From Cryptomeria japonica (lineage: Eukaryota > Streptophyta > Pinopsida > Cupressales > Cupressaceae): a DNA stretch of 62,000 bases. The stretch is taken from contig NC_081415.1 of assembly GCF_030272615.1 (NCBI RefSeq), forward strand, positions 629,527,240 through 629,589,239. Direction: 5' to 3'. The notes below the pieces were generated by a model. That model did no database searches. It had not been told where the DNA came from and saw only the letters and a program-made list of their open reading frames with translations. Positions 34,343-47,002 of this stretch are shown piece by piece (positions within the stretch are counted from its first letter, which is position 1; each line of letters opens with the position of its first letter). Both the position numbers and the translations under genes were made by a program.

Positions 34343-36165
34343 ATGCAATATATGGAGTCATTGTCAAGCCATAACAAAATATTTTCTATTGAAATATATA
34401 AACCATTAATTTTTAATGGTATCCAAGGTTTCCCAAACCCTGTTTTCCTACTAATGTTAGGGAGCATTTACCAAGTTTTAATGGGAAAGGATCAGAATCA
34501 ACACGTTAACACCTACAAAGGTTTTTTGATTTGATAGGATATTTTTAGATAAGTCAAGAAGATGTTTGCATGAAGCTTTTTGTTCAATATTTAAAAGAAA
34601 ATGCTAGAGACCGGTTTTCATATTTGGCAACAGGTTTTATCTCTTCATGGGATGAGTTGAGTGTATCTTTTTTGGAACAATCTGGTGAAAGGGTTAATCT
34701 CGGTTCACCTATAAAGGGATTCATGTCTATTAAAAGAACAAAGGATGAATTGCTCCCTATTTTCAATATCATATTTGCAAGAATATTGGATGATATTCCT
34801 AGAAGTTACATGGCAAATGATCCAGTATGTTTAGATGTTTACTTAGCTACATTTGATGAAGAAATGAGTTACTTAATAAGGGATAAGGATCCTCAAACCT
34901 TGTACCAGGCTTATAGGATAGCAATGGGTATTGAGAAAAAATTGAAATATGGAATCCCTAAGGGTTATTTCACTACAAGAGCTTGTTATCTAGAGATACT
35001 AGATATTGAAGAGAGGTGTGAGTCAAGAGTTGAAGATCAACATCAAAGCACCTACACTTTTTGTTTATCATAGAAGACATGTTAAAACCTATGATTCAGA
35101 TCAAGATGTGAGTTAAGATAACTTGTCTCAGATAGTGGTTATTCTTCATATTAGTGAAGACAAGGTTAATGAAAAATTATATGATACAAATGGTACAAAT
35201 ATGGAAGTAATTTTAGTGGCTACACCGGGTGATAGAATTACTACTCATTTTAGTAAGGACACCATACAAAGGGTCTATCTTCGATCTTATGGTTCAGATG
35301 GATCTGATAGCCTGTATCAATAAGAATTGAAAGGTTGTGCATCTGATGAAGATAATGGTAAGATGCAATGTTTTGGTGAGACATATTCATTTTCTCAGGG
35401 ATTAGCTCTGTGTAATTATGAAACCTTGAACATTGTTACACCATTCTTTATTAATGATGTTTATAAACCAAAGAATTCCATGGTATGTCCCAATGATTAA
35501 AATATGCTTTAGCCTGTGCTTATGCGATGTCAATATATTCATAGTGATGAATGTGAAGAGCTAGTTCGGGTAGATATGCTTGAAACAAGCATTATAAGTA
35601 ATAATATACTACCCGTCCCATTACAAGAAATTTTTTTTATGTAGTGGATCAAATTGTTCCTGAATTCTCAAATCATGAAAACACATATGAACCATCAGAT
35701 GTAGTTGAAAAGGATAAAGGAAAGGGTCAGTGCAGTCATGATGATTTTGTTGAAGCCTATGAGAGTTACAACATTGAATATTACGATACTGAAATTCGTT
35801 ATAGCTCGGATTATGATTACCTTATGCCTAATAAGGGTGAGTGTTAATTTAAGGCGGGCAGTAGTTTCAATGAAGTTTTTAATGCATTGTTTGCTGAGGA
35901 TGTAGATATAGATCAACCTGTGCTCTGCCTAAATTTTTATGAGAAAGGTTTTCATATGGTTTCCAATATTTTGTGTGAGGAGGAGGTTGACAACCCAGAA
36001 ATGGTGAAGATTGACCAAAATGTGAATGCTGAATTAATTTTTTGCGATGAAGGTCAATTTCCTTCTATGACTGGTTATGATGGTAATGTTGAAGACATCT
36101 CTGATGCCTATGGGGATGGTATTTATAATAAGGAAAGGCCCATCCAAGTTGATCAAAGAATTTAA
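34343..36165 (+). pseudogene. gag: Tat unit 2 Gag-like frame (frameshifted)
   Basis: Counterpart of the unit 1 gag, with the same ATG context. The gag core is recognisable (FSYLATGFISSWDELSVSFL, FARILDDIPRSYM, DKDPQTLYQAYRIAMGIEKK), followed by the same acidic part ending about 36165. The homology jumps between two frames: early (34343) in one, core (34570-35073) in another, back by 35123, and again by 35644, so several indels have occurred. Stops at 35321-35323 and 35510-35512 match those of unit 1 exactly in position and codon. No pol follows. Non-functional. Confidence 0.72.
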
Positions 36166-36973
36166 TTAGTCCCTGCCGATAGAAATATGCAAGAATACAA
36201 GACAAAATTCTTAATTACTTGCCAGTTGAGTGTTTCCTTAATCAAGAAGGGACTTCGATGATATCAAATGCAGGATGGGTTTACAATTTGAAAATGTTTT
36301 TAAAGGTGGTCAACATGTATATGGCGATATTTTCAACTCATTGATTACATGTGTGGATGAGAATCAAATTTTTGATAAGGGAAAACTATAGTATAGGGTG
36401 CAGGGAAAGGAGGTTAACTCTACAACCCAATGGACATGTACAAGTGTTTTCATACTTATGCTGGTAACATGAAAACTAAATATAGTTGAGGGTTGAAGCT
36501 TTGGTGAGTTAGAATGGGGCTAGAAAAGAAGCTAATACCAAAATGATGAATTATAGATGCGGGTCATGAAACTTGTACAAGGAGCAATTGTAATGAGTTT
36601 TCAGATGAAGGTTTTGATCATGATATGGAGTGATAGGAGGGAAAACAAAGAAAGGCATGGTAAGTTGATGTCATCTTCTTAAGCTCATATCTGATACAAG
36701 ATGAGAGGGGAGAGAATTTTCATTTCATGTCCTCTCCAAGAAATGATAGATATAGTCCTTGAATTTCCTGTTCATGGATAATACTTGGAATTTTACTTAT
36801 TTATGAAGTATTTCTTTTCCATGAGCAGTAGATTAGGCCTTGTACATATTAGATTAGGCTTCTTTTCTATTTTAGGTTGCCTTGTGCGTGTAGTTCTCTT
36901 TTTGGTTTGCTCCACTCAAGATTTTGGATCCTCGTATCATCCTAGAGTGATGATCATACCCAACTAGAGCTAC
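36166..36973 (+). other. Tat unit 2 3' non-coding region
   Basis: About 810 bp, matching 15350-16218. No coding homology and no polypurine tract next to LTR C; the nearest purine-rich run is about 36703-36715 (GATGAGAGGGGAG). Confidence 0.6.
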
Positions 36974-39900
36974 TGATAGTCCTAAAAATGACTATGCAAA
37001 AATGTGGTGTTCTTGACATGATTTTGGTCATTTTGAAGCACTATTGCTCTCTATTTTTTCCCTCAGGGTTTAGGGTTTTTAGGTTTTTATGTTCCCGGGT
37101 GATCTTTTTTGTTTAAAAAACCCAAACCTGTTATAAACTCGGGTTACCTTTTTTTATTTTGAGCATAAGGGTTTGTTCCATCATAAAAAGGGGACCGCAT
37201 TCTTTTCCTAGGTGCTATCTTATATTGTCCTTTCTATGCCTTTTGTGTTATGGTAGAACCCCACTTTTTATTTTTTTGTGTGTTTTCTTTTTCCCTAAGT
37301 CTGACTTTGGTATTTCGGCTTATATCTCCATGATTAAATATCAAGCAACTAAAGGTCCCATGGATTTGCATGTGTTTTGAATAGATGCAGATGTTATGAC
37401 CCAAGCTAAAAAGATGCTCGAAGGATAATGACAAGTATTTGGTGGACTTTGTAAGCTGCACATAATGAACAAGCAGATTCAATGACCCTCACAGTCCCTT
37501 GATAAAAGATGCAGGGAGATTAAGGACCGCAAAATCATGAGATGATGCCACATGTCCCAAGCGGGTTGAACAATTCGGATAGTAGGACACCTGATAAAGT
37601 GGATAATCAATGATGATTTGGTAGTACTTTGTCAAGTTTTAATAGGCCCACTTGCTATGTTTGAAGGTCAATACCAGTATTGACTGATGGTGATCGTGCG
37701 ATATGCCGTGCTGGACAAATAAATGGTGGAAACAGAAAAAGTTTTCAAAAGGAAGTGATTTAGACTATTTCATTCTTGTTCATGTAGGAAAGCAAAGGCA
37801 TAAGGAAATAGGCCTATCGACATGAAATAAATAGAGAAAAGTCGAGACAAGTGGATACCGATCAACTCTCAAAATGCCAATTTGAGAGGTGTTTTCTTGG
37901 GTCAAGTTGTGTTAGCAAGATAAAGATGGTAGTACCTAAGGTGGCAACATCTACAAGTTTTCATTGCCACCATGGAAAGAAATCAAGATCCTTAGAGAGA
38001 TGAAAGGGATAAGAATGCTTTATGAGCTGTAAGCGAGGTGATCAAGGACCTATCAACAAAATCATAGGATGCTTATTGTTAGAGATTCTCACAGTGAGGC
38101 AGAAAATCAAGAAATTAGGAACAAAATCATTCACATAAGGTGAACTTGGCTAGAAGGCAGTGAATTGGCAGTTTGAGTCTGACGATGTTCTTGATTCGAT
38201 GAATATGATTTTATGAATGCATTTGCTGGCAGAATGAGTAGAAAAGAATTGGAATGATGATTTTCCCCATGCATTAACACCACAAAGAGAGGTATTTTTA
38301 TTATAAATACGGCTGTGTGGTGTCCTCAATTGGTAGAAAGAAAAGAGAATTCATTATCTTCTCTAAAGGTTTTGAACAAGATGAAGATGATCTTTGGGTA
38401 GTATCGTGCTAGGAGTTACACTGAGCTCTGTAATACCGGATGGATTTGTTATGGGAATGAGTATTCTTATAGTCGATGGAGTTTTGGAAATGGAGGCTTA
38501 AAACCAGTTTCTTATCAGAACAAGCCCTACAGGAATCATCATACATCTCTCCTTTGTCACTCATTGGAAAATGGTTAAAGAAGGAGCCATAAAGAGAAAA
38601 ATGAGTAGATAAAGGTTGGGATTAGGGCAATAACTGATCATCTCAGCATGGGAATGGAAGATGCAAGGCCTTCCCTTCACTTTATATTCCTCTATGAGCT
38701 CCTTTTTCCATTTTCTCTGATCCTGGGCATGAAGGTTAAAGCTCTTCGTCTAATTTAGGGATGACTTTACTTCTTGTCAAGATCTAATTCCCCTTCTCGA
38801 AGGTGAATGCTTTATAGAACAAAGATGATGCATCTCACGATCCATTTGGAAGCATCTGAAGTGATAATGACACAACTCAAAAGGTTTTTGTTTCTACCAA
38901 AATGCAATTAGGAATTTTAGTTCTACTTCATCATAACTGCCAGCATGGACAGTCTTTTGGGAGACTGTGAGGAATATTTTGTAACAAAGTAACAAGCAAT
39001 CCTATAAGCCTATGACGGGTGTCTACTCTAGCCTGAAGCCTGTTGTGCCCTTGTTTCTATAAAAGGGAAATCAGGGCCATGAGACAAAAGTCAAGAAATT
39101 TGGTCCAAAAGTTTGGATCGAAATTGTTGGTCATGTATAGTAGGACTAGGTGAAATGAGTAGGTTATAATAGGAATTCACAGAGCAAATAAAATGGGTTT
39201 TGTGTCTTAGCTTGTTGCAGGTTCTTGAAGGAGTTATAAGTAATATAATTTGTAACAGAAAATAGCTTATGAAATGAATGAAAGTATTGTTTGAATTAAT
39301 TTTCTCCAATGTGTGACTCTGTTATGTTCTTAAATGAGTAAGATCAAGGGTTTTTCTTGTTCATTTTTATGATGCATGTTTCTTTTATCTTATGCTCTGA
39401 CCTAAGGGGTCGATTAAACTGCTTAGATAGGATTTGCAAACTAATGGGGCTTATACAGGGATTCTGATAAGTATTTTGGATTGGGATAGACAGATGAGAT
39501 ACATTGTAAGGCAGTGTTATCTTGAGATGTTTATCTATTAGATTAAGGTTTCTATTGTATTTTTATCTTGCATTCTACAATTTTAGCTTCCCAATGGATA
39601 AGAAACTGATCGTTGCTTATAGTCATTTTTCTATGACATTTCTTTAGTCATGACTCATTGACAACTTGCTATAGCTTTGATAATATCAGAATATCTTTTC
39701 ATTTTCTGTGTGTGATGTTGTTTGTTGAAAATTCATCTCACACTCCAAAGCATGTTGAGGATCACTGAGAGCTAGCCACTTTGTAGAATTATCCATCTTT
39801 GTTGAGTTCCCTTTTCGGAGTGAGACCATCTGCTTTATTTTAATGCTGCCTACCAGTGTGGTGTAGAGATTGTAGAAGCATTAAGGGAATACCCTCCCAG

Positions 39901-40084
39901 GTTTTGCAGAGCCCGAAGTGTAGAAGGATAATAAAAAAATCCTTGTTATATTGTTGGTCCAAGTCCCTAAGTATCCTAAATGGTCTGGAGGTTGGCCTCT
40001 CCATGCATGATTCGAGGGCCCGACTTGGTTTCTGTCCCTAGGGCAGTGAAAAAATCCCTCCATGTGCATTTTGGGGAACCAAGA
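36974..40084 (+). repeat. Tat LTR C (outer right)
   Basis: 3,111 bp, TGATAGTCCTA...GGGGAACCAAGA (the last CA has become GA). The TSD TCTTC follows at 40085-40089. Uninterrupted. Confidence 0.85.
38302..38309 (+). promoter_or_regulatory. TATA box, Tat LTR C
   Basis: TATAAATA followed by CGGCTGTGTGGTGTC, as in LTRs A and B. Confidence 0.65.
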
Positions 40085-40089
40085 TCTTC

Positions 40090-40637
40090 TTCCATAGCAA
40101 TTTTCTAGGATTCTACATCATTCATACCTAATGCCTCTTCTATAGATCTAGGTTCGTCCACATTAGTATTCAAAGAAAAAATACATCCCTAATCATTAGG
40201 TGAATACCTTTCAAGTGGTTGTCTATTTCTTGTAGACCTTTGAACAGGATAAGTTGGAGGTTCTTCTTGTTCTGAAGATTCAGAGCTAGATGAGCTCTCC
40301 TCAACTTCTTGCCTATCAAGTGGTCCCAATTCAACTCTTTCAAGCGTAGAAGGAAATTGAAGCACATCTTTTTGTTTAGTCTATAATAGCTGCAATGTAA
40401 CATAAGGAGACTAATTTCTCTAAAAATAACACTTCTACTATGAATTACCTTATGTGCAATAGGGTCCTAAAGCTTGTATCCTTTCACACCATAACTATAA
40501 TCGATGAAGATATATTTCATAGCCTTGTTCTCCATCTTTGTTCTCTTCTCCTTTGGCACATGTGCATATGCCTCACAACCAAAAACTCTAATATGACTAA
40601 ATGAAGGCTTGTGACTTGACCATGCTTCCATAGGCAT
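40090..40637 (-). pseudogene. pol: Copia-2 Pol fragment: integrase C-terminus and hinge
   Basis: Minus-strand sequence with SFSHIRVFGCEAYAHVPKEK and SRSVIFRE, the conserved region after the copia integrase core, then a Ser/Glu-rich hinge (ESSSSESSEQEEPP, RSTRNRQPLERYSP) and the start of the RT region (EEALGMNDVES). It contains in-frame stops and at least one frame change. It connects upstream to the integrase at 52981 and downstream to the RT at 8388. The junction at 40637 is where unit H begins. Confidence 0.8.
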
Positions 40638-42821
40638 TGTTGGAACCTAATTTTTTGCAAAATTTAGGGGTTCCTAAATAAGAAAAACTAGCAAATGCCC
40701 ATCCAAATCCTAAATATGATAAGCAATTTAACCTTGCAATTAGGTTTTCCAATTATAAATAAGTATTGTTATCCATTTTGAGCTTCCTGCAATCATATTT
40801 GATACCTCTATCATATAGAAAAAATTAGGGTGCACACTAGTTAGAGTCACACAACCATCTCAAGTAGCCATGTTGGAGAGTTAAAATATTTGCACTTGTA
40901 AGCCATCAAGCTAGACCAATTGTTCCATTCAATTGTCCTATTAAAAAATTACTTTTGTGCCAATTTGTAGAGCCTCATGACCCAATTTGCTATTTTCCCG
41001 AATACGATTCATTTGCAATTTATTTAGTTTTCACCAAAAAACTTGTTAAAGTGGCCTCCTATCCAAATCATTATTTGACAACTAGAACACCTCTACATCA
41101 AACCAATTGTTCTCCATAATTATTTATATTACAATGAACACCGATGCAAGTTTTTGGAGCCACATCAATCCATTTGATATTTTTTCTAAGCTTAAACCAA
41201 ATGCAATTTATGCAAATTTGAAACTTGCACAAGGTTAAAATCAATTATGGAGCCCACTTTGGAATTTAATATCTCTCATCTCAAGATGAATTTCTCGGAT
41301 CACATTGGAATCTTTGGTTAAATGTCTGCATGATTGCCAACTCTCATGACCTCATTATATATGATTTGGCCAGTTTTTAGGGTTGATTCCAAATGAAAAA
41401 ATCAGGTTTGGACATTTTTACAAAGGGTCAAAAATTCACAATTCGATAATGTTTAAAATCAATTCATGACCATAAACTCACTCCAAATTACTCCTATCAA
41501 GTGGATTTATTGGCAAAATATATCGGAACAATATATGGAACATTGGCTTGAGAAGAATGGTTTATTTGATTATCAGATGAGGTTGTTACTGTTACAAGTT
41601 CATTAATGAAAGACATGAAAGGCAAGCCCGCTCTCACAAAGGTAAACATTTCACTTTCCAGAATCTTGATAATTTAAATCAATATTTTGAGATCCAATTT
41701 GAATAGTTGTTTTCAAATGTTCACTATATTTGGGGGTAAATGTGGCTCCCATGAGGGTAGAGCCCAACATATAGTTTCAGAAAAGGATCCGGCCTTCATC
41801 ATGTAAGTGTAGACCCCAAGATGTAACATGGTTTATTATTTAAATCATAATGATTTAAATAATAGTTTACATTATATTTCCAGAGAGAATAATATTCAAG
41901 ACTTAAATTAATCAATAATTATTTAAATTGACCATTATGAAGAAGAGTATATATATATAATGATGATGAAATAAAAACCATTAAAATGCTTAGTATGAGT
42001 AGCAAGGAAGAGTGGTGGACCCCAATTGATTAAAATAATGGTGGCCAAATATGTAATATTTAAAACTTAAACCATTGTGCCCCCCCCACCAAAGGTTCTC
42101 TTCAGCAAAAGAAAGGTTATCTGTAGGACAAATAATAGTTTCTTTGAAAATCCAAGCTACACCAAAAAGCATGACGATAAGGAAGCATTAAAAGGTAGTC
42201 AAGATGTGCACATATTTTATTATAAAGCCATATTTTTAAAGGATATACTATATGATTTCCTCCCTTAATTATGGAAGAACTATTTGTGAATCATTAGAGC
42301 TAACAATGATGTAATTAAAGCAGGTCCCCTTTGAATTTCACTTGGGTGAGTAAAATGTTTGCCACAAGAGATGAACGGAAAAAAGTTGATTCAAATCACT
42401 ATTAATGGTGGGTCCCTTTTATTTGTCTCAGCATAAGTAGTTTTTATTGAGCAAATATTTTACAAAATGATATTTTCAGAAAAACAAAGTCTCTTGTCAA
42501 AACCAAAAAAGGCTTCTCCATACTGCAAAGTTATACCAAAATCTAATAATCAAGCAAAACATGGTGGGGCCCCAAAATCCCAAGGAGTGTGTGTTATCAA
42601 CATATCATTGCCTATCAATAAGGGAAAATAAGAGTTTTATAAAAATGGAAAGATACATCAAAAAATAATTTGAATAGGCTTTAGAAACTTTCGGCTAAAC
42701 GAATGTGACCTCGTAAATTGTCGGGATTGCATGATATGCAAAATGTACCAATTGAAAGGTTATTGGAAACGGTCACAAAAATGCAATTGGAAGATATAAT
42801 CATCATTGTATATGTATACAC
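40638..42821. other. Unit H left part, no gene recognised
   Basis: AT-rich sequence without convincing coding frames. It holds a TGTAGACCCCAAG string at 41808, which resembles a gypsy LTR start, and directly after it the 14-bp inverted repeat at 41834-41864. No matching LTR end or TSD was found. Confidence 0.4.
41834..41864. repeat. 14-bp perfect inverted repeat
   Basis: TATTATTTAAATCA at 41834-41847 and its exact reverse complement at 41851-41864, with a three-base TAA loop. AT-rich, so some chance of coincidence. Confidence 0.7.
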
Positions 42822-43230
42822 ATGTTGTGGAGATGTGCAAATATGGTGATCTTAGCACACATACAACATGCATCTGCTGGTAAGGCCTTAGAAATTTTCA
42901 AACAAATGCAATGGAACAAGTTGATTCACCAGCTTTTGTTGCTATGTCCTTGTCTGTGCCAAAATTCCATAGTGGGAACAGTTATACACATCCGTCGAAG
43001 CAAGTTGGAGGGTGGATTTTTGTTGCAGATGTTACATTGGACATTACAATGGATGCAAATGTAAACTATGGAAACATTCATGCACTCTTATGGACACTCA
43101 TTAAAACATTAAGTAAAGATGAACTTTGGAGAATGGTGCCTATTGACATATATGCGAAGTGTGGAAGTGTGTACACAATATATGAACTATTTGGAAAATG
43201 CTTCCAAAGAATTTTGTCTCACAAATTATG
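42822..43230 (+). pseudogene. PPR-protein gene fragment (degraded)
   Basis: Two pieces look like pentatricopeptide repeat protein of the plant organelle RNA-binding type. AHIQHASAGKALEIFKQMQ (about 42855-42912) resembles the end of one repeat and start of the next. In another frame, IDIYAKCGSVYTIYELFGKC (about 43142-43201) matches the common IDMYAKCGS-A-LF block, and between them NIHALLW resembles the IHA/IHG block. Stops and frame changes separate them. It lies inside unit H, so it was probably captured by a mobile element or belonged to the sequence that became H. Too short and broken to function. Identification is by motif only. Confidence 0.55.
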
Positions 43231-44218
43231 ACGATTGCAATAGTTGCAAAAAAAACAATTTTGTTGAAAAGGTTTTTGAAACTTTTAAACATAACATAAC
43301 AATCTGTCATATTGTGGTTAGAGCTGCTCATTCACCAAAATAAAATTTTAAAAAATATTTCTGGGTATTTTGCTGCTCTATTCTAGCTTTCCGATTTTTT
43401 TTGAAATTCTTAATTTTGTTGAGAGATAAGAAAGTTATGGATGTTTTACTAAGACTAGTTTTCAACAAAAGCATTATCAAATAGTAATGAGCACAATATG
43501 AATTTATTGATGATGAGATTTAGGGTTTTCAAATTATAAAGCAAAAAATTAAAAGAAGAGTATTATGGTTGATTTGAAAAAACATTATAAAAAGTAAAAG
43601 GTTCAAATATGCATTTAATAACATTTAAGAAGGTGAATGAAATTGAAGGAGTAAAATCCAATTTCACAACTTTGCTACCAACCTCCTCCAAAAGAAATCA
43701 AATGTCCATCAAGGCAAATTGAAAGGTAAATTTTGGCAAGTGCGATAGTCAAAAGGGTTGTGATATGAAAGCATAGATAAAGAAGGAAGTGAGTATGGAT
43801 TTAATAAAAGGATTTACAAACCTTTGAATAAATATCATATTCATTTGAGGGGCAAAAACAAATTATGTTACTTCCTTATTTCACAAGAGTTATTACTTTC
43901 ACTCATGAAGACAAATTTAAATTAAATCATGAAAATATTATCAAAGAAGTGAAAGATTAAAGTAATAGGGAGAATAATTGAATAAAGGAAGGAATTATCT
44001 TCACTTAGGGTAAAGAGGTGTAATAAAACAGGTTAACTTGTTTTTATGGAGGTTAGAATGTGAGGGAAAGATTAATATGAAAATGCAATCACAAGGGTAT
44101 TTTAATAAAGGCTCAAGTGATAAGATGTAAATACAAGGTTCCACAATGTTTTTATTTCTCATGAAGATAGATAAATCATTTTAGAATGAGGTGAAATATT
44201 CTTATGGGTGAATATTCC
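43231..44218. other. Unit H, between PPR fragment and element G
   Basis: About 1 kb of AT-rich sequence. I see no gene or clear repeat. Confidence 0.4.
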
Positions 44219-45359
44219 TATAAAGTGGAAAATTGGATCCTAGTGACTCCCCACCTAGGAGAGAGAAAGGAAGCCACTAGGATAATTTTCACTTGGAGGA
44301 ACTCTACATTTAAAAGAGGGGCTTGAATCCACTAGATCCAAATCCAAGGGAAACAAGGATGTGAATTCCAAGTAGATTGCAAGGGTTGAAATGTGATTTA
44401 CCCTCTTTTGTAAATGAGAAAGTTGACTTGTTGACTATGTGGAAAAGAGAGAGGAAATGAGTGAAATGAGGAGCTACCAATTTGGGATCACGTTGTAACT
44501 TTGAATCTGAGCTAACTAGACTAATACAGATCTTCCATACAAATCTGGAGAAAATTCGTCATGACCGTGGCAGGAATCTACATGGTCCTCCACAAAATCC
44601 ACAAAATGAAAAGGGTTCTTCCGTCTCTGCAAATGAAACCCAAACCTACAATTACAGCTATTCACTTGCAACCTACACATATAAAAGAGAGGAAAAGAGG
44701 GTTATGGATAGGGGTTTGCCTTAGTCAAATCTCGGTTGAGGAATCAACCTTGAAAGAAAGTAATTGCAAATTCTTGAATGTAAACAATGGAAATGCATGT
44801 ATACCTTGTAGATCTGCAATTTGTTGATGATGATTGCTTTTCTTCTTGAATGTAATCACAAATGTTGCATGAAATGGCATGTAACATGATAAAACCCTAA
44901 CTCACACATATGCTTGCAAATGAATGTTGTAATATTTCTCCCATGGATGAATGAAGAAGACTTGAATGCTTGATGATGTATATCTTTGCCTATGCTTGCT
45001 TATCTCATTCCTGCCTATGAAAATGAGAAAACCAACTCCCTTTTTCGACATGCCTTAGAAGATTAATTCATCTCACCAAATACTGACATCAAGGAGATTT
45101 GGGATCTCAAAGTACAGATAGGGTCGGGGGGACCTATCTTGGGGCCACCCTTAGAGGGTGGGACAGGGGCACCATGCCCCCATCCTGCCCTATCTTGGTG
45201 CCCAGATAAGGTCTTGAGGCTATCTCAGGGATCAAATAGGAAAGAGATAAGGGGTGAAAATATAGAAAGAGGTCTTGGTTCGAAAGGAGGGTATCATCGC
45301 CAAGTTGAAGACTTCGAATGTGGTTAAAATTACAGGAGGCGTAATTTTTTGACACTACA
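44219..45359 (-). repeat. Element G 3' LTR
   Basis: 1,141 bp. The minus strand begins TGTAGTGTCAAAAAATTACG (45359). The far end reads TATAAAG where the 5' LTR has TGTAAAG. The block starting GATCCTAGTGACTCCCCACC (44236) is shared with 50811. Confidence 0.88.
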
Positions 45360-45360
45360 T

Positions 45361-45374
45361 TTAGCCCCACTTTA
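45361..45374 (-). other. Element G polypurine tract
   Basis: Minus strand TAAAGTGGGGCTAA, one base from the 3' LTR; a typical gypsy-style PPT. Confidence 0.75.
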
Positions 45375-45428
45375 GCGAGAGTATGGCTTACGCTAGTACT
45401 GTCGGTAAAGTATAAGAAAAGAGAGATG

Positions 45429-46405
45429 TGTAGACACCTAAAATTAATATTTAATTAATTTAAGCCTATCAACATAATTAATTAATTTAATTGTGTTATC
45501 CTTATTCCTCTCAAAATCAATTAAATCTAATTTAATTAATCCTGTCGCTATTGTCCAATATTTAATTTATCAAATAAATCAAGTATTCCCCTATTCTTCT
45601 AGAGTCCCCTCCAATAATTATTTCCTCTAAAACCACTCATTTAATTAATTTTAATTAATTAACCTAGTCATATGATTCCTACAAATCACTTTTCCTAATC
45701 GCATTAGCCTAATTAATCCTTCTAGAATCTCTCATAATCATGCTTATCATTATCTCTCAATTTTTAATTCCCACTTATGTCACATCAACATTGAGTCTCT
45801 CAAAGAAATTCAAATTTCTTTGAATCCCTCAATGCATCCTTAGTTTGGAATTTTTAATTCTTCATGTTTGAAATTCAAATTTCTCCCCCCTTTTCCCAAG
45901 GAATTTTATATTCCTGTTTATTTTCCCAAGGCACCCTTGATCCATGTCTTCTATCTAAAATAAATGCCAACCCTTCATGATCAAATCAATCTTGGCCCTC
46001 CATTGGCCTTCTCTAATCTATAAATTGGAGCCTATTCTCCTCACAAATCATCCACTTCTCATGCATTGCCATGTTGCTCTTTTTCTCCTTGTTCCAAATC
46101 ATCTTCTTCGTAGCCATCATAATATCTTCATGATCCTCTATCCAATCCTCTTCTAATCCAAATATCAATCAATTATTCTTCTTGAGTAAAGGAGATCAAT
46201 CCACATCCAAATCAAGCAAGCAACACATCAAGTGGAGCATCAAGGGCACATCCTCATCATCCACTTCATCAAGCTCAATCCGAGGGAGAGGTAAAAATAT
46301 CAAGGTATAATTTGTTTATATTTTTCATATGGTTTTTAATGTGTTTGAATGCTTCATTTGAATACTAACCACCTAAATCCACATTGTTGGTTTTTCCCCT
46401 CTTCA
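45429..46405 (+). mobile_element. Solo gypsy LTR, TSD AGATG
   Basis: 977 bp beginning TGTAGACACC and ending CTCTTCA, with TSDs AGATG at 45424-45428 and 46406-46410. The start is the same as that of the LTR at 2120-3407. It contains a TATA box at 46019-46026. Its left half is AT-rich with many TTAATTAA-like strings. No internal region, so a solo LTR, inserted in the 3' part of element G. Confidence 0.8.
46019..46026 (+). promoter_or_regulatory. TATA box in solo LTR
   Basis: TATAAATT inside CTATAAATTGGAG, 590 bp from the LTR start; the same context occurs on the minus strand at 2457-2463. Confidence 0.6.
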
Positions 46406-46885
46406 AGATGAAGATGAGAGATGCAGAACAATACCACAAGGAGTATAAGACATCACTAATATCAAGGAAAAAAATCCCCCAAGCTTAGGATCTTAACTCA
46501 CTCAAACATATGCAATAGCACACAAAACAGAAAGGAACAAGATACACAAAATAAAAACAAAGCACAAAAGACACACACGAAGAACGAGACACGAGATGAA
46601 AAACCAACTAGCTAGAGAGACCTCGATACTCAGATGTCTCAACAGCTAATCAGGACATGAAGACACATGCCATCACATAAACATGAGAGGAAGAAGAGCG
46701 AGAACATGAATACACACTTTGGTGATCCATGAGAAGAAAGGTGAAGAAGGAAGAAACCATGGATGCCTCACCCCTAAAATGAGGTGATCCATGGAGAGGA
46801 CTTGGAAAATCTCACCCCTAGAACCTGTCGAGGTGATCCATGTAAAGGGAGAGAGTGAGAACACTATTAGTTCCACCCAACCTCA

Positions 46886-46903
46886 TGTGTGTGTGTGTGT
46901 GTG
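46886..46903. repeat. (TG)9 microsatellite
   Basis: Eighteen bases of alternating T and G. Confidence 0.9.
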
Positions 46904-47002
46904 AAAGTGAGGTTCGAAGCACCTCATAGGAGTCTATGCTTGAGTACACTACAACTTGTATAGAATGTATAGTACAAGTGTTAAGAAAGGTGTGACATAC
47001 CA

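Larger units (their letters stand above)
8389..40084 (+). mobile_element. Tat/Ogre-like composite: LTR-gag-LTR-gag-LTR, gag only
   Basis: A plus-strand gypsy element with three ~3.1-kb LTRs (8389-11491; 16219-33671 with nested inserts; 36974-40084) and two internal regions (11492-16218; 33672-36973). The TSD is TCTTC at 8384-8388 and 40085-40089. Removing the block rejoins the copia-2 RT frame, which supports both boundaries. Each internal region starts with a PBS matching plant tRNA-Arg (TGGCGACTCTGCTGGGGA-like), the primer reported for Ogre/Tat elements, and encodes a gag-like frame only. No protease, RT, RNase H or integrase is visible in either unit, so it is non-autonomous. The LTR-int-LTR-int-LTR order is best explained by unequal recombination between elements sharing LTRs. 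Confidence 0.85.

Noticed and set aside
45139-45370. Short open frames on both strands in the G LTR
   Set aside because: Lie in the LTR; the equivalent part of the other LTR (51690-51967) does not keep them.
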